Positions 48,130 through 60,479 are shown, counted from the first letter of the stretch. The stretch: DNA of 64,000 nt from Mnemiopsis leidyi (GCA_000226015.1 JH154831.1:292622-356621); one strand, 5' to 3'. Made by a program: numbers and translations. The notes: generated from the sequence alone by a model not told the origin.

Positions 48130-49540
48130 TCTGACTTTATCCACGGGATGGAATGTTGTGTCTGCTCGTGTGTAGCTGACTTGTAAATTGTAAGCGTGTG
48201 TTGTTGTTTGCTCCTGTGACGTCACCTTAAAAGCATCCCTCTAATCCACCTTGCCTAGCACGCTCTACCATTTTCTAGCTTTATCGTGTTTCACTTACTT
48301 TAGAGCGGTTTTCTTTCAAATATTTCAACGATTCGCTTATAATGATCCATCGTTATACTGATCCACCATTATACTGGTCCACCATTATAATGATCCACCA
48401 TTATACCTTTTATTATAAGACGTCATAATGTAGCATTGCACTTAAATTGTTCATGTTGCTTTCTTCTTTAGATATCATAGATCGTTTCAAAATTGCTGTA
48501 TATTCCGTAATCGCATTCTTATTTTTTGAAAATCCGCAGTGTACCACAGTCACCTAGTGGCGCAACAGTGGCTTAGGGCTATAGAGTATAGCCGGTTGGA
48601 AGATCAAGTAATTGCGTCACACAGTAAACACAATTTTGGGTTGCCACTTGCCTCTCTTCATCAAAATTTTGACAAAAATGACTGGTACAAGGATTACAAG
48701 GATTACAAGTAAATTTGGTCTGGGTGGCACTATCACACACCGTCTGGCCCTGTCAAATACATGAATAGATTTCTTTAAATCTCAAAAACCATGTCGGACT
48801 AATTATCTCATTTTTGGATCGAAGGCAAACTATAGGAAATTTTATGATATCATTTATAGCTTCAACTGCGGAAAGGGCATAAATAAAAAATAAAAAAGTC
48901 CAAAAGCATTTATGAGACCAATTGTCATTTCACGTTGCATATGTGCACAAGCAAGGCATCTCAAATGGGCACAATAGAAACGTTTTAATTTTGAGTCCAA
49001 TCAAGGATATGACAGTAGAATTTAATTTTGGCTGGTCAGTTTAAAATTCCAGTGTAAGACATAGGTTTCCGATAAGATCTTAAATGTTAGAATGTTGCCG
49101 TCGCAGGAGGGAGGGATGGTGAAATAATTGTGCTAGGTTTTGTATCAAGATTACTCGAGGCAGTTCCTGAAAAGTCTGCTGCAAAAGTGTGTTGACACTA
49201 CGTGCATCGGCTAGTGCTCAATCGCTTTCAGAAAGTATTCGACACATTGGAGAACGACAGATACACTTACAGCCCAAGGGAATCGTCCAGCGTGTCACCG
49301 TAACAGAACACGTTGTTTGATTTCCGGTGTATACTGAGGATCCATTTGCATATTTGAAAATATTGAAATGTTAATATGCGGTCTTGTCTCAAAGGCGTCT
49401 TTTAAAGATATTTTGGTTGAAAATGCACTTAGATTGGCAGCGGCGAATGTTTTATTGTTTTCATTATGTTGTCCCTGTGAAGCCAGATTGAAGAGCCGTA
49501 AGTATACACTGGCTTGATGATTGATATGGGGGAGTCCACC
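48130..49540. repeat. No gene recognised; 16-bp tandem repeat at 48343-48406
   Basis: Four copies of TGATCCACCATTATAC with minor changes lie at 48343-48406. The rest is AT-rich with no supported exon. Confidence 0.6.
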
Positions 49541-49545
49541 GATTT

Positions 49546-49636
49546 GAGCATGGCACCATGATGGTTAAGAGTATTATAGGCACCTTTCCGAGCATGGTAC
49601 CATGATGGTAAAGAGTATTACAGGCAACTCTCCGAG
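49546..49636. repeat. 44-bp direct duplication
   Basis: GAGCATGG(C/T)ACCATGATGG with AAGAGTATTA follows at a 44-bp offset (starts 49546 and 49590). The second copy overlaps the end of the minus-strand ORF at 49618. Confidence 0.8.
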
Positions 49637-49917
49637 CCAATTGAGCAATTGGTAATTATTTCCATACTTGAAACATATCGACAGGAACTGAAAAACAGTA
49701 GACTGCGGTAAGAAAACTGCACTGTGGTTTGATCCCAAACGTCAAAACTCACGACAGATTTGAGGGCATCTAAACCGAGGTTACCATCCTCATCACAAGA
49801 AGCAGAGTTGTTTACAACCAGACACGCCCCATTGGGTAACAAACGTAATAAATCCAACATGCTCGGAAGGGACTTTCTTATAGTCTCTCCTATAAACATT
49901 TTCACTTGATCATCCAT
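49618..49917 (-). CDS. Unidentified ORF, 99 aa
   Basis: The ATG (context AAAAATGG) starts a frame with a globular, exon-like composition: MFIGETIRKSLPSMLDLLRL, then LPNGACLVVNNSASCDEDG. A donor-like GATG/GTAACC follows the acidic segment and a TTTTTCAG acceptor-like site lies later in the frame, so the true exon may be shorter. No family is recognised. Its neighbours at 49947-50195 and 51410-52308 are on the same strand and could be the same gene, but frames do not join simply. Confidence 0.35.
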   Translation of the reverse strand: MDDQVKMFIGETIRKSLPSMLDLLRLLPNGACLVVNNSASCDEDGNLGLDALKSVVSFDVWDQTTVQFSYRSLLFFSSCRYVSSMEIITNCSIGSESCL

Positions 49918-49946
49918 TTTTATATGCAGTCATCTGATATTGGCCT

Positions 49947-50195
49947 CTAACCGATCAAGCACAGTATTCTCAACAGACAATTTCTTTTATCTTTGCTACC
50001 ATAAACAATAAACATGGCCAAAATAGGAAGTACTGTAAGTATAAATAGCAAAGTAACAGACTTGAAGAGATTACCAGCTGTTGCTTCCTGGCCAAATCTT
50101 TTGTCTCTTGTCTTTCTCAAAAACTTAAAAAGTGTAAAGGCCTCTGATGTGATTCTACCGACATCGGTTCTTGGATCTCGGGTCTCCCAGACCAT
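49947..50195 (-). CDS. Unidentified ORF, 82 aa, with one hydrophobic helix
   Basis: The frame begins with a polar segment (ETRDPRTDVGRITSEAF) and then a hydrophobic stretch (LLFILTVLPILAMFIV) that could be a membrane helix or a translated intron, as a donor-like GCTG/GTAATC lies between them. A plus-strand frame also spans this region, but the minus strand looks more protein-like. No family was recognised. Confidence 0.3.
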   Translation of the reverse strand: MVWETRDPRTDVGRITSEAFTLFKFLRKTRDKRFGQEATAGNLFKSVTLLFILTVLPILAMFIVYGSKDKRNCLLRILCLIG

Positions 50196-51409
50196 CTCCT
50201 CATCTTGGACCTGACGACCTTGTGTCTGGCAACTCGCCGTTTAATAAGTTTAACCGTTTACAACTATAACTCTGGCTAGGGGGAAATCCCTCTCCCCCCT
50301 TACAAGTTTCGCCACTTTCTTATACTTTTGATCTGAGGTCCAGAAAAATAAATAGTCCATTATTCAGTAGATCCTTGAAGTCTTCACCCGGTATATATCC
50401 TTTATCTCAAGCTCCAACAGCTCGGTTCTTGATATCACCAGAGTTCACACTGCAAATGCTTAAACTTCATTAGATCTCACCTTTTCCTGTTTTGCTTTGC
50501 TTTATCCAATTTAAGATTTAAGAATTAATATTACCCTGAGAATCTGCCTTCTAATGGGTACTAGCTTAAACAGGTCCAAAGAGTACGGGAAGAGTGCGAG
50601 CTCAACACATCACTATCTCACTACCAGACTCTATTTTTAGGTTTCAAGGACCGGAAAACACTCGTCAAGATACCTTGCTCTTCGCGTTTGATCATGTTGG
50701 CTTCAACCGTTAGACCATCGACATCCCTTATTGAATTTCTGGGTTAAGTGGGATCGGAAGACGTGGTTTACTGATGAAATTGTAAACTTGTCGCGAAGAT
50801 TGATGATTTTCCGATGAAAACATGTTTAGTCTTGTTTTGGTTTTATGATTAACTTGTGGAAAGATTGTGAATCCGTTAAGATTCTGCCGCTTTTCATCTT
50901 AAATGCTTTTTTGTACTCGCAGGCCTTATTCTCGACGGGCAAATAAAAGTTAGACGGAATTATATCATGTTATGAACGTTCCAATAAGCGTTGAAGCATA
51001 TTTTTGTCGTAGAAATTAAACTTATCGAATATAAAATTTAATTATTGTTAGACAAGAATAAATAATGAGGGAATTATGGGTATATCTAATCCAAGGATAA
51101 AATGTCGTTTTTTAATAAAATCACGTCATCACAAAAATATCTACTTTGAGGAAGAATACCACATGTTTACCAGCAGTTTTCATTGGAAGGTTGAACCGCT
51201 TACAAGTTCTATGTTTGATCATATAATATAAAGACGTTTTTATATATGGGGCAGTGCCTTGTGTCTGCGATTTTCAAATACTCCGCAGGAATTTGAATCT
51301 CTCCCAAGAGTCGGACAAACTGCGAATTTGCCCCCAGTCTTATCAAAACAAAACCAAATTAACCAGGTTTAATTCCAGGTTTTCCACTGTGCAGATCACT
51401 ACGATAAGT

Positions 51410-52308
51410 CTAGCCGGAAAATAAGTTGTACTGCCATCTGGGCTGATCATCTAAGACGTAGGTCAGTGAATCAGTGATCAGTAACAGCAGGTCTTTGTTC
51501 TTTCCGGTTGTAGACCATAACGGCGCAAATAAAACCTGATATTTTGCCTGCTTAGTACTCTGAACGAGGTTCGAAACAGATCTGTAGCTAAAAGGAAAAC
51601 AATGTGGGTTAGAAGCAGATCCCCATTTAGAGGTCACATGACCAAGGTCTAGACTCGTAACCTCACATTCTGCAGCTAAGAGATCTTGTGGTGCAGATGT
51701 TGCCCGTTCTGGTAAACACCAGCACTTAGCCATTTCTGTCTATACAGCACCCGGTACTTCTCGCTCATTTTACATTTTATGATCTAGAGACACACGTGTC
51801 ACGTGACTGTAAGGAGCCGGACTTGTTGTAACCAGCATGCAGGATAAGCGTGATTTCTCCGCCAAAACACACTCAATTTACCGCTCACCGCCAGCACGAG
51901 GAGACAGCCCTGATTGGGTGGGTTTCAGCAGCCAAAAACGCTTACCTCCTTATTAAATTGATAGCCCATCATCCTAGCTGACGTTAATGCTGGTTAAGTA
52001 CGTCTATTTTGCGCGACTAGTCGGGTGAAACACCTAGAGATTCCGTCTCAAAAACCTTTCTCGGTCGAGTTAATGGTAGACCGAGATGTCATGTCACGGG
52101 TGGGACGTTGAAACAAGTGCCAGTTATCGAGACTGTTAGCAGTAGGGAGTCCTGACGTAGCTGCAGAGTTGGGAAAGTATCGAGCTGTATAAGGACATGT
52201 ATGGTTGGACATCGGGTTGCTTCGGGTTAGTGACCCTTGCTGTCGTCTTGCGTGTCTCTTATGTTGAGGAATGTCCGTAAATTTTAATCGTTCATTAACG
52301 ATTGACAC
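51410..52308 (-). CDS. Unidentified gene, last two exons
   Basis: Exon 52308-52056 starts after a strong acceptor (TTTCTCTTTTAG) and ends at AAAG/GTTTTT in phase 1. The next exon starts at 51735 after TAGACAG with two phase-completing bases, so both stay in frame and run to a stop at 51410. The first encodes a basic, Ser/Thr-rich segment (HKRHARRQQGSLTRSN). The second has a Cys/Leu-rich start and DLLLLITDSLTYVLDD near its end. A possible further 68-bp intron (GTCATG...TTTTAG) would change the C-terminus. A short basic exon at 53611-53582 (MPKKAKKQPL) has matching phase and could be the start, but its donor is weak. No family is recognised. Confidence 0.45.
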
Positions 52309-52309
52309 C

Positions 52310-53990
52310 TAAAAGAGAAACTATCTGTCAAATATTTTCTAGCTGCCAATCTAACACTGAAAATTCCGAGAGTTCCCGAAAGTTCCACCGCGGTCGTTTT
52401 ACCCGCATAGCTGCGATGCTTTAGGTGCAAAGTCACTGCTATTTACTGAGATCAGTGTAAGATTTAGTTAGGTGCCGCAACGTCTGGCGGTAGCTTATCT
52501 CCTACCGGCTTTTCTAACCTCATTACCGCACACTCGTAATCTACACCCTCGGGCTACAACATCAACCTTATCCGTCTTCTCATTGGCTAAAACTGGTCAC
52601 GTGATTAACTTCCGCGAAGCGATTGGCGGATCCCGTGGTGTAATTGATCCCTCTACGTCCCTACCTAATTGTCATTGTTCTTGCCAGACGTTGACGAATA
52701 TAGACTTTGAGCCTCCACTTTCCTGACCTTGTTTCAAGTATGTCTGATGCGCAGGATTACTTGGAATTAGGGCTGATATCAGATCTGATCTCAAATCTCT
52801 CCTTGCCTATGATTTGCCGCATTTTTAGCGTAACCTTTTGCGTTGTGGCTACCTCAAGATGTTTATGGAAGTTTCATTTTGTAATCTCTTGCCAATGTTA
52901 TCAGTTAATTCATAAAATTTCATTCTTTAAATTTTATTTCTCCGTTTTTGCTGCGGACACCCCTGTTAGCCGTTTTTTGCGGTTTTCAACTACCGCCACA
53001 AAATCGCAAACGTGTTTTATGCATTTTGACAATTAGATAGCCCCATGGAGTAGTAGTAACAAATCATCCCATTTAGAGCGTTGTTATTGGAAACTTAATC
53101 GGTCGTGATTGAACAATTCTCATAATCTGATACAATCAAACAGCGAACCTCAGTTTTTACCGGTGATACTCAATTAATTGCATTCTATCAGATTCACATA
53201 CTGCACTTGATATGATTATAAGTGCTATTCATTTTAAGTTTTTTAGCAGTTTAATTATCAAACAATAGCCATGTGCTTCCTTTACTTAAAACTTATCAAA
53301 GCATATCCGCTATAGTTCAGATAATAGTTGACACGTGTCAAGATTTGCTTATGCAGGATTTGCTATAGTGCTCAGATTTCAGTCTGCTCGCTTTGTTTTC
53401 CCAGGGCCTTGACGCTGTGGTTTTGACTAGGTTAAATTCCTAAGTAATGATATAATGAATAACGTGTGATAATAATCCCGAGAAATATTTGGATGGTCAG
53501 TTGGCTAGTTTGATTTCTGGGCTTGCTTATTGGATAGATAATGTGTGTTCGTTTGAGGATTGTAATCTTATAAAAAGCTACGAGCGGCTGTTTTTTTGCC
53601 TTTTTAGGCATCACCTGTCTTTAACTAACTTGTCAGTTGTGTGATAATCGCACAAGAGCTTCTCGCTCAAAACTAAAGTTTTAGCATTGAACAATCCTTA
53701 AACGGTCGAATCTTTAGAGTACGGTTGCCTCAATGAGTCTGATCATTTTTGAAAATCTAATCATGAATGTGACAACTAATGTGAGTGTTTGTGTAACGAC
53801 CATTTCAGAGACTAACGAGTGTAATTTGGTTACTTTCGCCTCGAGTATCCAGTAAGCTAGCACTTAGACCCCGCGTCGAAGCGTGTGCCTTATAAAGTGC
53901 TAAAGTTATTTCTTAATTTCTACACTTTATTAGCACACCTCTTACCCTTGACGCTCGTATCAGCTGCATTCCAAACTCTAGGAATTTTTA
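52310..53990. other. No gene firmly recognised
   Basis: Plus-strand frames at 52472-52726 and 52707-53036 are open but unsupported. The region would contain the 5' part of the minus-strand gene above. One CACGTG lies near 52598. Confidence 0.35.
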
Positions 53991-54034
53991 TTTACCGTAA
54001 ACAGAGACGTTTTCCGTTAATCTATATCTATATC

Positions 54035-54127
54035 TAACTATACACATTTTCTAGGTCAGATTTCAACGATGTATTTATCTATCTAACTATACACATTTTC
54101 TAGGTCAGATATCAACGATGTATTTGT
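54035..54127. repeat. Two-copy repeat, about 50 bp unit
   Basis: CTAACTATACACATTTTCTA followed by GGTCAGAT and TCAACGATGTATTT occurs twice in a row, 150-250 bp upstream of the TGF-beta ligand start codon. Confidence 0.85.
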
Positions 54128-54148
54128 GACAATGAGCTCTGAAGACGT

Positions 54149-54275
54149 AAGGTGATACAAAGCGATCATTAAGGTGAAACAAAACATATATTGAGGTGAT
54201 ACAAAAAGTGAAGTGAAACAAAAAGCGAGGTGATAGAAAAAGTGAGGTGATACAACAAAACGTGAAGCGATAAAA
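54149..54275. repeat. GTGATACAAAA/GTGAAACAAAA array before the ligand gene
   Basis: Seven or so degenerate units of GAGGTGATACAAAAAGT type end six bases before the start codon of the TGF-beta ligand. It is purine-rich on the plus strand and probably lies in its 5' UTR or core promoter. Confidence 0.7.
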
Positions 54276-54281
54276 TTTAGA

Positions 54282-57200
54282 ATGGTTTGGCTGCTACTAC
54301 TTTTATACCACTATTTGTTGCGATGCTCTAACGCCTCAGAAGAGCAAGAATTGTTCAAACGACTAGGCATGCCAGGTAACTTTAAATTCTGGCTGTTATC
54401 ATTTTATTGTTCGAAGTTAGATGTCAATCTTTATAATGATCATTGCAATGATATGGATTTTTTTTCTTTCTAATTGCATTATTATCCGTCGATCTCTTAA
54501 AGATGTAACCAAGAAATTTCCACACGGTAGAGCAAAAAACTTCTAAAGAAAGTTCTAAAACTTCAAACCTCTCAGGTCCACCCAATGAGGACACGAAGCG
54601 AAAAGATCCTCCCTCTTTCATGATGGAGCTTTATAGGCAGCACAACCGAGTTTTAGGCAACGGCTTGGCCACAAGCATATCCAGTTTCGATGCCATTGAC
54701 ACAAGTGAGTTTTATGAAATAGATTGTTGTTTTTTAATTTAAATACAATGCATCACTGCAGATATCACAAACACAGGGCATACTAGAGCTCTAAATTTTC
54801 AGGGATCGCGTGACTCGATAGGCAAAATTTTATTAGCTCAAAAAGCATGTGATCCATGTATGATAGAAGGCCAAAAGCGTGAAAATGAACGTCCATTCGA
54901 AAAATGGACATTAATTTGGCCAAATTAAAATTGTTCACGATTCGTGAACAGTAGTCCATTCGTGAACTTCACGAATGGACTACTTTTCTTAAAATAAGAA
55001 ATTTGCGAAATTAATGATCAGAAGCCTAGCACTATATAAGCCCAAACTTTTGAACCATAACTTTTAGGACACGCTGTAGAATTCATAAAACGGTCTAAGT
55101 AACTCATATGAGAGAGTAGTGATACCATTAATTCGATAAAGCCGGCCCAACAGGTACCCGGGCCAGGCAAAATATTTTCCGGTTGTTGTATTCTGGCACT
55201 ACTGGGTAACTGGGCCAGAAAATAAGGATGCCAAGGTGCATCAGGCCCCGCCGGAAGACGATGATCACAGATCGATAACATATGCTTACTCTTATTTCTG
55301 AAGCTAAGGCATGCTTTCTCCGTCACAGACTCTAGACTTAACATTCCTATACTCACCTTATATTCCTATATAGCTGAACAGTGTGTAAAAATCTAGACAT
55401 TTTCTTTCACTCACATACTGATTATAGCTGAATAGTGTGTAAAAATCTGGATATTTCTTTCTCTCACATACTGATTATAGCTGAATAGTGTGTAAAAATC
55501 TGGATATTTTTTTCACTCACATACTGATTATAACTGAACAGTGTGTAAAAATCTGGATATTTCTCTTCTACCTAAGACTTTACGAAAACCCAACATTCAG
55601 ATCAGAGCCACGAGATCAGCGGAGACAGATGGAGTTTCGAGTTCTCCATAGCTGACCTGGACCCGGTCGAAAGAGTCAAGGAGGCCCACGTCAGGGTTTA
55701 TAAAATAAAGGGCAGCAAGCAGAAAGAGGTACACCAAAGTTTCAATTTGTATATTAGTGACTTCAGTTTATTTTTAAAGAAAATACAGCTAAATACAGTG
55801 ATTACTTAATTTGAATTACGTTAGATGTATTGCATCACATGGAGTTTTTTCGTTTTAAACATCGGATAGCCCGTTATATTCTCACGACCTTTCAAAGCCA
55901 CTATTATTCACCCTGCAATGAGCTCATAACGTGTCAAAGTTTTAAAGCCAGTTTAAAATACCAAGACATTTCAGACGCCCTACCGAGTGACAGTATTCCA
56001 CGTGCTGGAACGAGAACGGTCCCTAGACTCCTCAGTCAGTGATCAGTACTTGGTCAACCCCTTCAACTCTTCCTTGGTTGTTAGATTGCTGGACACACAG
56101 GTCAGTGGAGTAGCCACGTCACTTACCTGGTAATTAACGATTTACTGCCCCCTCTCTAAGGAATTAATCATAGCACCTTCCTGTCAAAAGAGAGAGAGGA
56201 CCACCAACGGTCCGCAATGGTCCGCAATGATCAGTCATTAATTCCATGGTGGTAGTTAGATAAGAAGGACTGACTCCGAGCACTAACGACTCTTACTGTG
56301 AGCCGTGTTTCGGGGAAGCTCCATCACATTTCTCAAGAGAACAAAGCTAGGGGCCAGCCCCGGTCAATCCAAGTACCCGGCACCGACCTGCACCAACTCG
56401 GAATTTCCGTGAACCCCGGGGCCGGTACTAATAATTAACAATTCGTCAACTTATTTACAAATTAACAGCGACCTCGCACTTGCAGATCCTAGAGTCCCGA
56501 CAGTCTCATTGGGTGTCCTTCAACGTGGAGAAGGCGATCGAAGCTCTGCAGGAATTAGGGGTGAAGATGGCAAAGTTTGAGATTGCTAGTACACCAGTTA
56601 ATCCCATAGATGTGGCGCCCTCTTCGAGAGGAATTCGATTCACCAAATCTAGAGGAAAACAGGTTAGTCAAAGGACGCACCCGTAGTTCTGAGATGCCGT
56701 GTTTGTTTTAGTTGCATGGAAATATGATGCATCGCAATGTAGTGCTAAATTTGGATTATTTCAAGGATAACCCTAGTTTCTGAAATATCTAGAAATACTG
56801 GACATTCCTGAAAATAATCGCATAGATTCGTTTGCGTCTTTAACTTACTGAAAATAATCTCATGGTTAAATATACTTAAAGTCTCAAAAACTGCTCCAGC
56901 TTTTGTAATCAGCCTTCCCCCATGCAGCCTTCGTTGATTGTTTTCACTGACGATGGAAGAAACTCTGTGGAAGATGATAGAGACACAAGAAACTCTCAAT
57001 CACTCGACAGTATCAACTACGACCCTTCCCAATCTCATTGCCAGAGAAAAGAACTCTTCATAGATTTCAGGTCTTTGCAATGAAATGTCGAATCTTTTTA
57101 AGTACTTATCTGATTCGGATTTTTATAAATCATGCAGTCAAAACCGCCTAATATGCTTAACGAATTTCATAACTTATGTCCGTCTATTTTAGTTCTATAA

Positions 57201-57967
57201 TGACAAGATTTTTTCCTGTCTATGTTCTAACATTTTGTTTTTAGTCGTCTCGGATGGAGCTGGATTATCGGACCACCAGGTTTCGATGCGTTCATGTGTT
57301 CGGGGGAGTGCACTCTGACCTTCAACAACAAGATGCAGATAACCAACCATGCCTATCTCCAGGTCAGTTACAGATTTAGTACTTATTTATTTTTGGTTAC
57401 AGATTTATTACATTGAGCATACATTGGCACATGGCCTATGTCAAGTAAAGCCAAAATCTAGCTCCTATAGATTTGATCGTTCACTTCTTTATAATACTCT
57501 TATTAAGGCATTTTTTGAGTCGCGTGTGATTTTGGGTAAAGTTCCTTCTACATGATTAATAATTTAACTGATTATAACGACCAAACTTTACAGGCGTTCT
57601 TGGAATCCAAGCACAAGAACATTCCCAAGCCCTGTTGCTCCCCGAGAAAGCTGAGCCCAATGACACTAATTTACTACACTGAAAATGGAATAAAAATGAA
57701 AGCATACGAAGAAATGAGGGTAAGCTAGTTCGGAATTAGCAGATTTGTACTAACCTAGATACTTAACATGCACCCTTTTGAGAACCCGTGATATGTTTCT
57801 TAGTATTTCATGCTCAGAAAAAGATAGCTACAACAATGACGACAGCATAGAACTAAGGTAATATGTTTGGTCTTCATGTGTGCAACTTATTGGGACAATG
57901 GGACATGCCAAACTAAACAAACTAAACAACAAACCGTTTCCAGGTCGAACAGTGTGGTTGTGAGTGA
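54282..57967 (+). CDS. BMP-type TGF-beta superfamily ligand precursor
   Basis: Nine coding exons join in frame: 54282-54375, 54576-54704, 55601-55728, 55975-56100, 56486-56662, 56928-57070, 57245-57362, 57594-57719 and 57944-57967, giving 354 aa. A signal peptide (VWLLLLLYHYLL) is followed by a propeptide with PPSFMMELYRQHN, DRWSFEFSIADLDP, one NSS glycosylation site and HWVSFNVEKAIE. A minimal furin-type site RDTR (236-239) would release a 115-aa mature part. It has the seven cystine-knot cysteines: C256, C284 and C288 (MCSGEC), C319-C320 (PKPCCSPRKLSP), C351 and C353 (CGCE end). The GWSWII segment and the single N-terminal Cys fit the BMP/GDF side rather than the nine-cysteine TGF-beta/myostatin type. 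Secreted dimers would signal through Ser/Thr kinase receptors and SMADs. The exact subfamily (BMP, GDF, ADMP) is unclear because the sequence is divergent. Confidence 0.95.
54932..54984. repeat. Adjacent hairpins in intron 2 of the ligand gene
   Basis: A 19-bp perfect palindrome TGTTCACGA-T-TCGTGAACA (54932-54950) touches a 16-bp-arm hairpin AGTAGTCCATTCGTGA / TCACGAATGGACTACT (54950-54984). A related TCCATTCG/AATGGAC hairpin lies just upstream. Confidence 0.85.
55371..55567. repeat. 53-bp tandem repeat in intron 2 of the ligand gene
   Basis: Nearly four copies of TAGCTGAATAGTGTGTAAAA, ATCTGGATATTTCTTTC, ACTCACATACTGATTA start at 55371, 55425, 55478 and 55531. The array ends about 30 bp before the exon 3 acceptor. 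Confidence 0.9.
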
Positions 57968-60470
57968 AGGATTGAACGAACTGTGCACAGACCCTCCAAC
58001 TACAACACATAGTTTAAACACGTGTTTCATAACGTCTTGTTATCCTGGAGGACATGAACTTAACCTACATCTATATCTCCTCCTACAAGAGCCGCCTGAA
58101 AAACGATAACGTTCTCATGGTCACCCGCGGCCTATAAGCATCTTGACCGTAAATTAGGCAGGGACAACTGAAGACTCGAATGTAAATAAGAATATGATTT
58201 GAATGAAATTATCATTTCACCATATGTTATGTATAATTTAAATTTCCTTTGAGTTTATATATGATAGCCTATTAATAAGATGTGCGCTATTTGTTTAAAG
58301 AGACCAGATTTTTAAGCATTTAACGTTGCGAGGTGACAGGCACTTATTGTCAAACAACATGATTTTCGTGACTAATATTCTCGCTTGACATGTTTTATAT
58401 TGCATATGAACTACTTAATTAAATAAGACGAACAATTCAACAAATAAACCAGAGATGTCATATAACGATCCTTTTTGTCGTTGGTTATCATTCCAAACTG
58501 TATCTCCTTTTTTGCGGAAAACGAGACAAGACCTTGAGACAATTTTTAACGGTAGCATAGTTTGTTGTTTAATTTGAAATTTAATCGGCGTTTATTAAAG
58601 ATTTTAAGAATGCACTCAAAAGACATTATTACATGGTTTAATTAACTTATTATTTTTTAGACCAATGGCCATTGCCATTACAATTTCTACGGACTAAAAA
58701 TTCGCTATTTATTTTTGTAGTACCACTTATAAGAATGAATTTATGGCAAACATCGAAGAGATATGCAGCGGCAGCTGTTTCATCCATGTATCGTAGACAT
58801 TTTTGATTAAAATATCGCATTGTGCTAAATATTTAAAGAAATGCTGCAAAGTGTTTGATTAGCAGATAAAATCATATCATAACAAAAATCAGTCATCCTC
58901 AATTTCAGAAAAGTTTTAAACCTCTCCTAACCTCTTGCCAATAGCTATATTCGATCCAAAAGATGTTTAGCACTTAAGCAGGATTTTCGTTTATGATTTC
59001 TAGAGTTAGGACAATTTTTTAGCTGTAAAGGTATGATAGAAGTTTGTAGGTTATAAATCTTTTTGTAACTTCAAATTAACGGACGTGGCGGATTTGTCTT
59101 CGTTCTAGAAGAATTGAGGTTAATTTTGATGTTAATTTGTGCTATAATTTCTTCTGTGATATACCTTTCGGTTATTGGTAAAATATTCCAAAAAAATCCA
59201 CGATGCTTTCAATTGTTATTTGTTTTTAATCTGAATTTGATGTAAATCATCAATGGTTAAATGCACTTTCTGTAAGCCATGATATAAAGCCGTTGAATAT
59301 TCAAAGTAAATTCAATTGTAATTTTATACTAATAAGTTAACTTATGGTAAGTAGTAGACCACGCACAGAACACACCTTTTTATCCTCAAATATCCTCAAA
59401 TGATAATGTATCAACTTATAATAGCATATTTGCTTCATAGAATTTAAATGACCGTAGCCCTCGCGGTTTTTTAAGCTAGATTTGGGTCCGGCCTCATTGA
59501 CCTTTAGGTACGAAGTTACAAAATACAAAACTTTTAACTTGTTATTACAGTGTTCTAAATAATTCTATAGCGATGTGGTGGATGAAGCGGCCGTGGCGAC
59601 GGGTCTGAATTGCAAGAGTTTTGCCTGGTAAAATTATCGTTTAGTGGACGAATTGTGCTTATGTATAAGCACATTTACCTTCCACTAAACGATAATTTTC
59701 TTCCCATAGTTTCCAACTTGTTCTTAACAACACGCCTGAGGGAGGAAGTAACTTTCTGAGATTTTACATTAGGACTTATTAACTTGAAATGTTTCTGTGC
59801 TAATGCCACTGTCTAAGATCAATTATTAATAAAGTATAAGTAAAAGTAAAGACCTGTGGTTTACTTTGCGGATTGCACTTACTTTATAGATTACGCCAGT
59901 ACGGTATTCTTTAGGTCTATGTTACAAATTTTCAAACATTTGAAACCTCATTTTTCGAAATTTATTGGTCCAGCTTTAATTATTATTAGGTGCCACCTAA
60001 TAGGTGGCCCTGCTTTATTTATTTCAAGTCAATTTGAGCAATGTGAGTTAAAAATGAAGATAAGTCGGAATATTAAATTATTTCCGACTTCTTCAGAGTT
60101 CTTCAATCGAACAGGGTTGTAGACTCTAACTCAAGTCTATTTTATTAAACTCCGATCCTCTCCCATTTGTTCCTAAAAATTTGGTATGGTGTAATCATGA
60201 TTTTAAGCTTTTAAACGGACGTGGCCACTGAAACTGGTGCTAAGTAATTATATCTTCATAAAAGCTCGCTTGACTGACATCTTACAGAGACATGTTACTG
60301 AGAATGTTCAATAGAGAAGTACCTTGAAATGCTAATGACTGCCGTCAAAGGACGTTAAGAAGTAAAGAAGTTATGGTTTTACTTTATGCAAACACGTTTA
60401 AAATATGCATTTATTTTCCAAGGGTAGAACGTGGCCTCAGCATGTTACCAGTCCTGCGCAAGCAATCTTG
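57968..60470. other. No gene recognised; 3' flank of the ligand gene
   Basis: AT-rich, likely with the ligand 3' UTR; AATAAA-like motifs occur near 58443. Small hairpins at 59988-60004 (GCCACCTA-A-TAGGTGGC) and 60065-60092. Confidence 0.4.
59630..59699. repeat. Nested hairpin, 70 bp
   Basis: Outer 19-bp arms (59630-59648 and 59681-59699; AAAATTATCGTTTAGTGGA and its complement) enclose a second hairpin GTGCTTA-TGTA-TAAGCAC at 59655-59672. It could be a small MITE or a structured RNA. Confidence 0.85.
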
Positions 60471-60479
60471 ACATATCCA

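Noticed and set aside
57349-57555. 68-aa ORF spanning ligand exon 7 into the intron
   Set aside because: It is out of frame with the TGF-beta coding sequence and mostly intronic.
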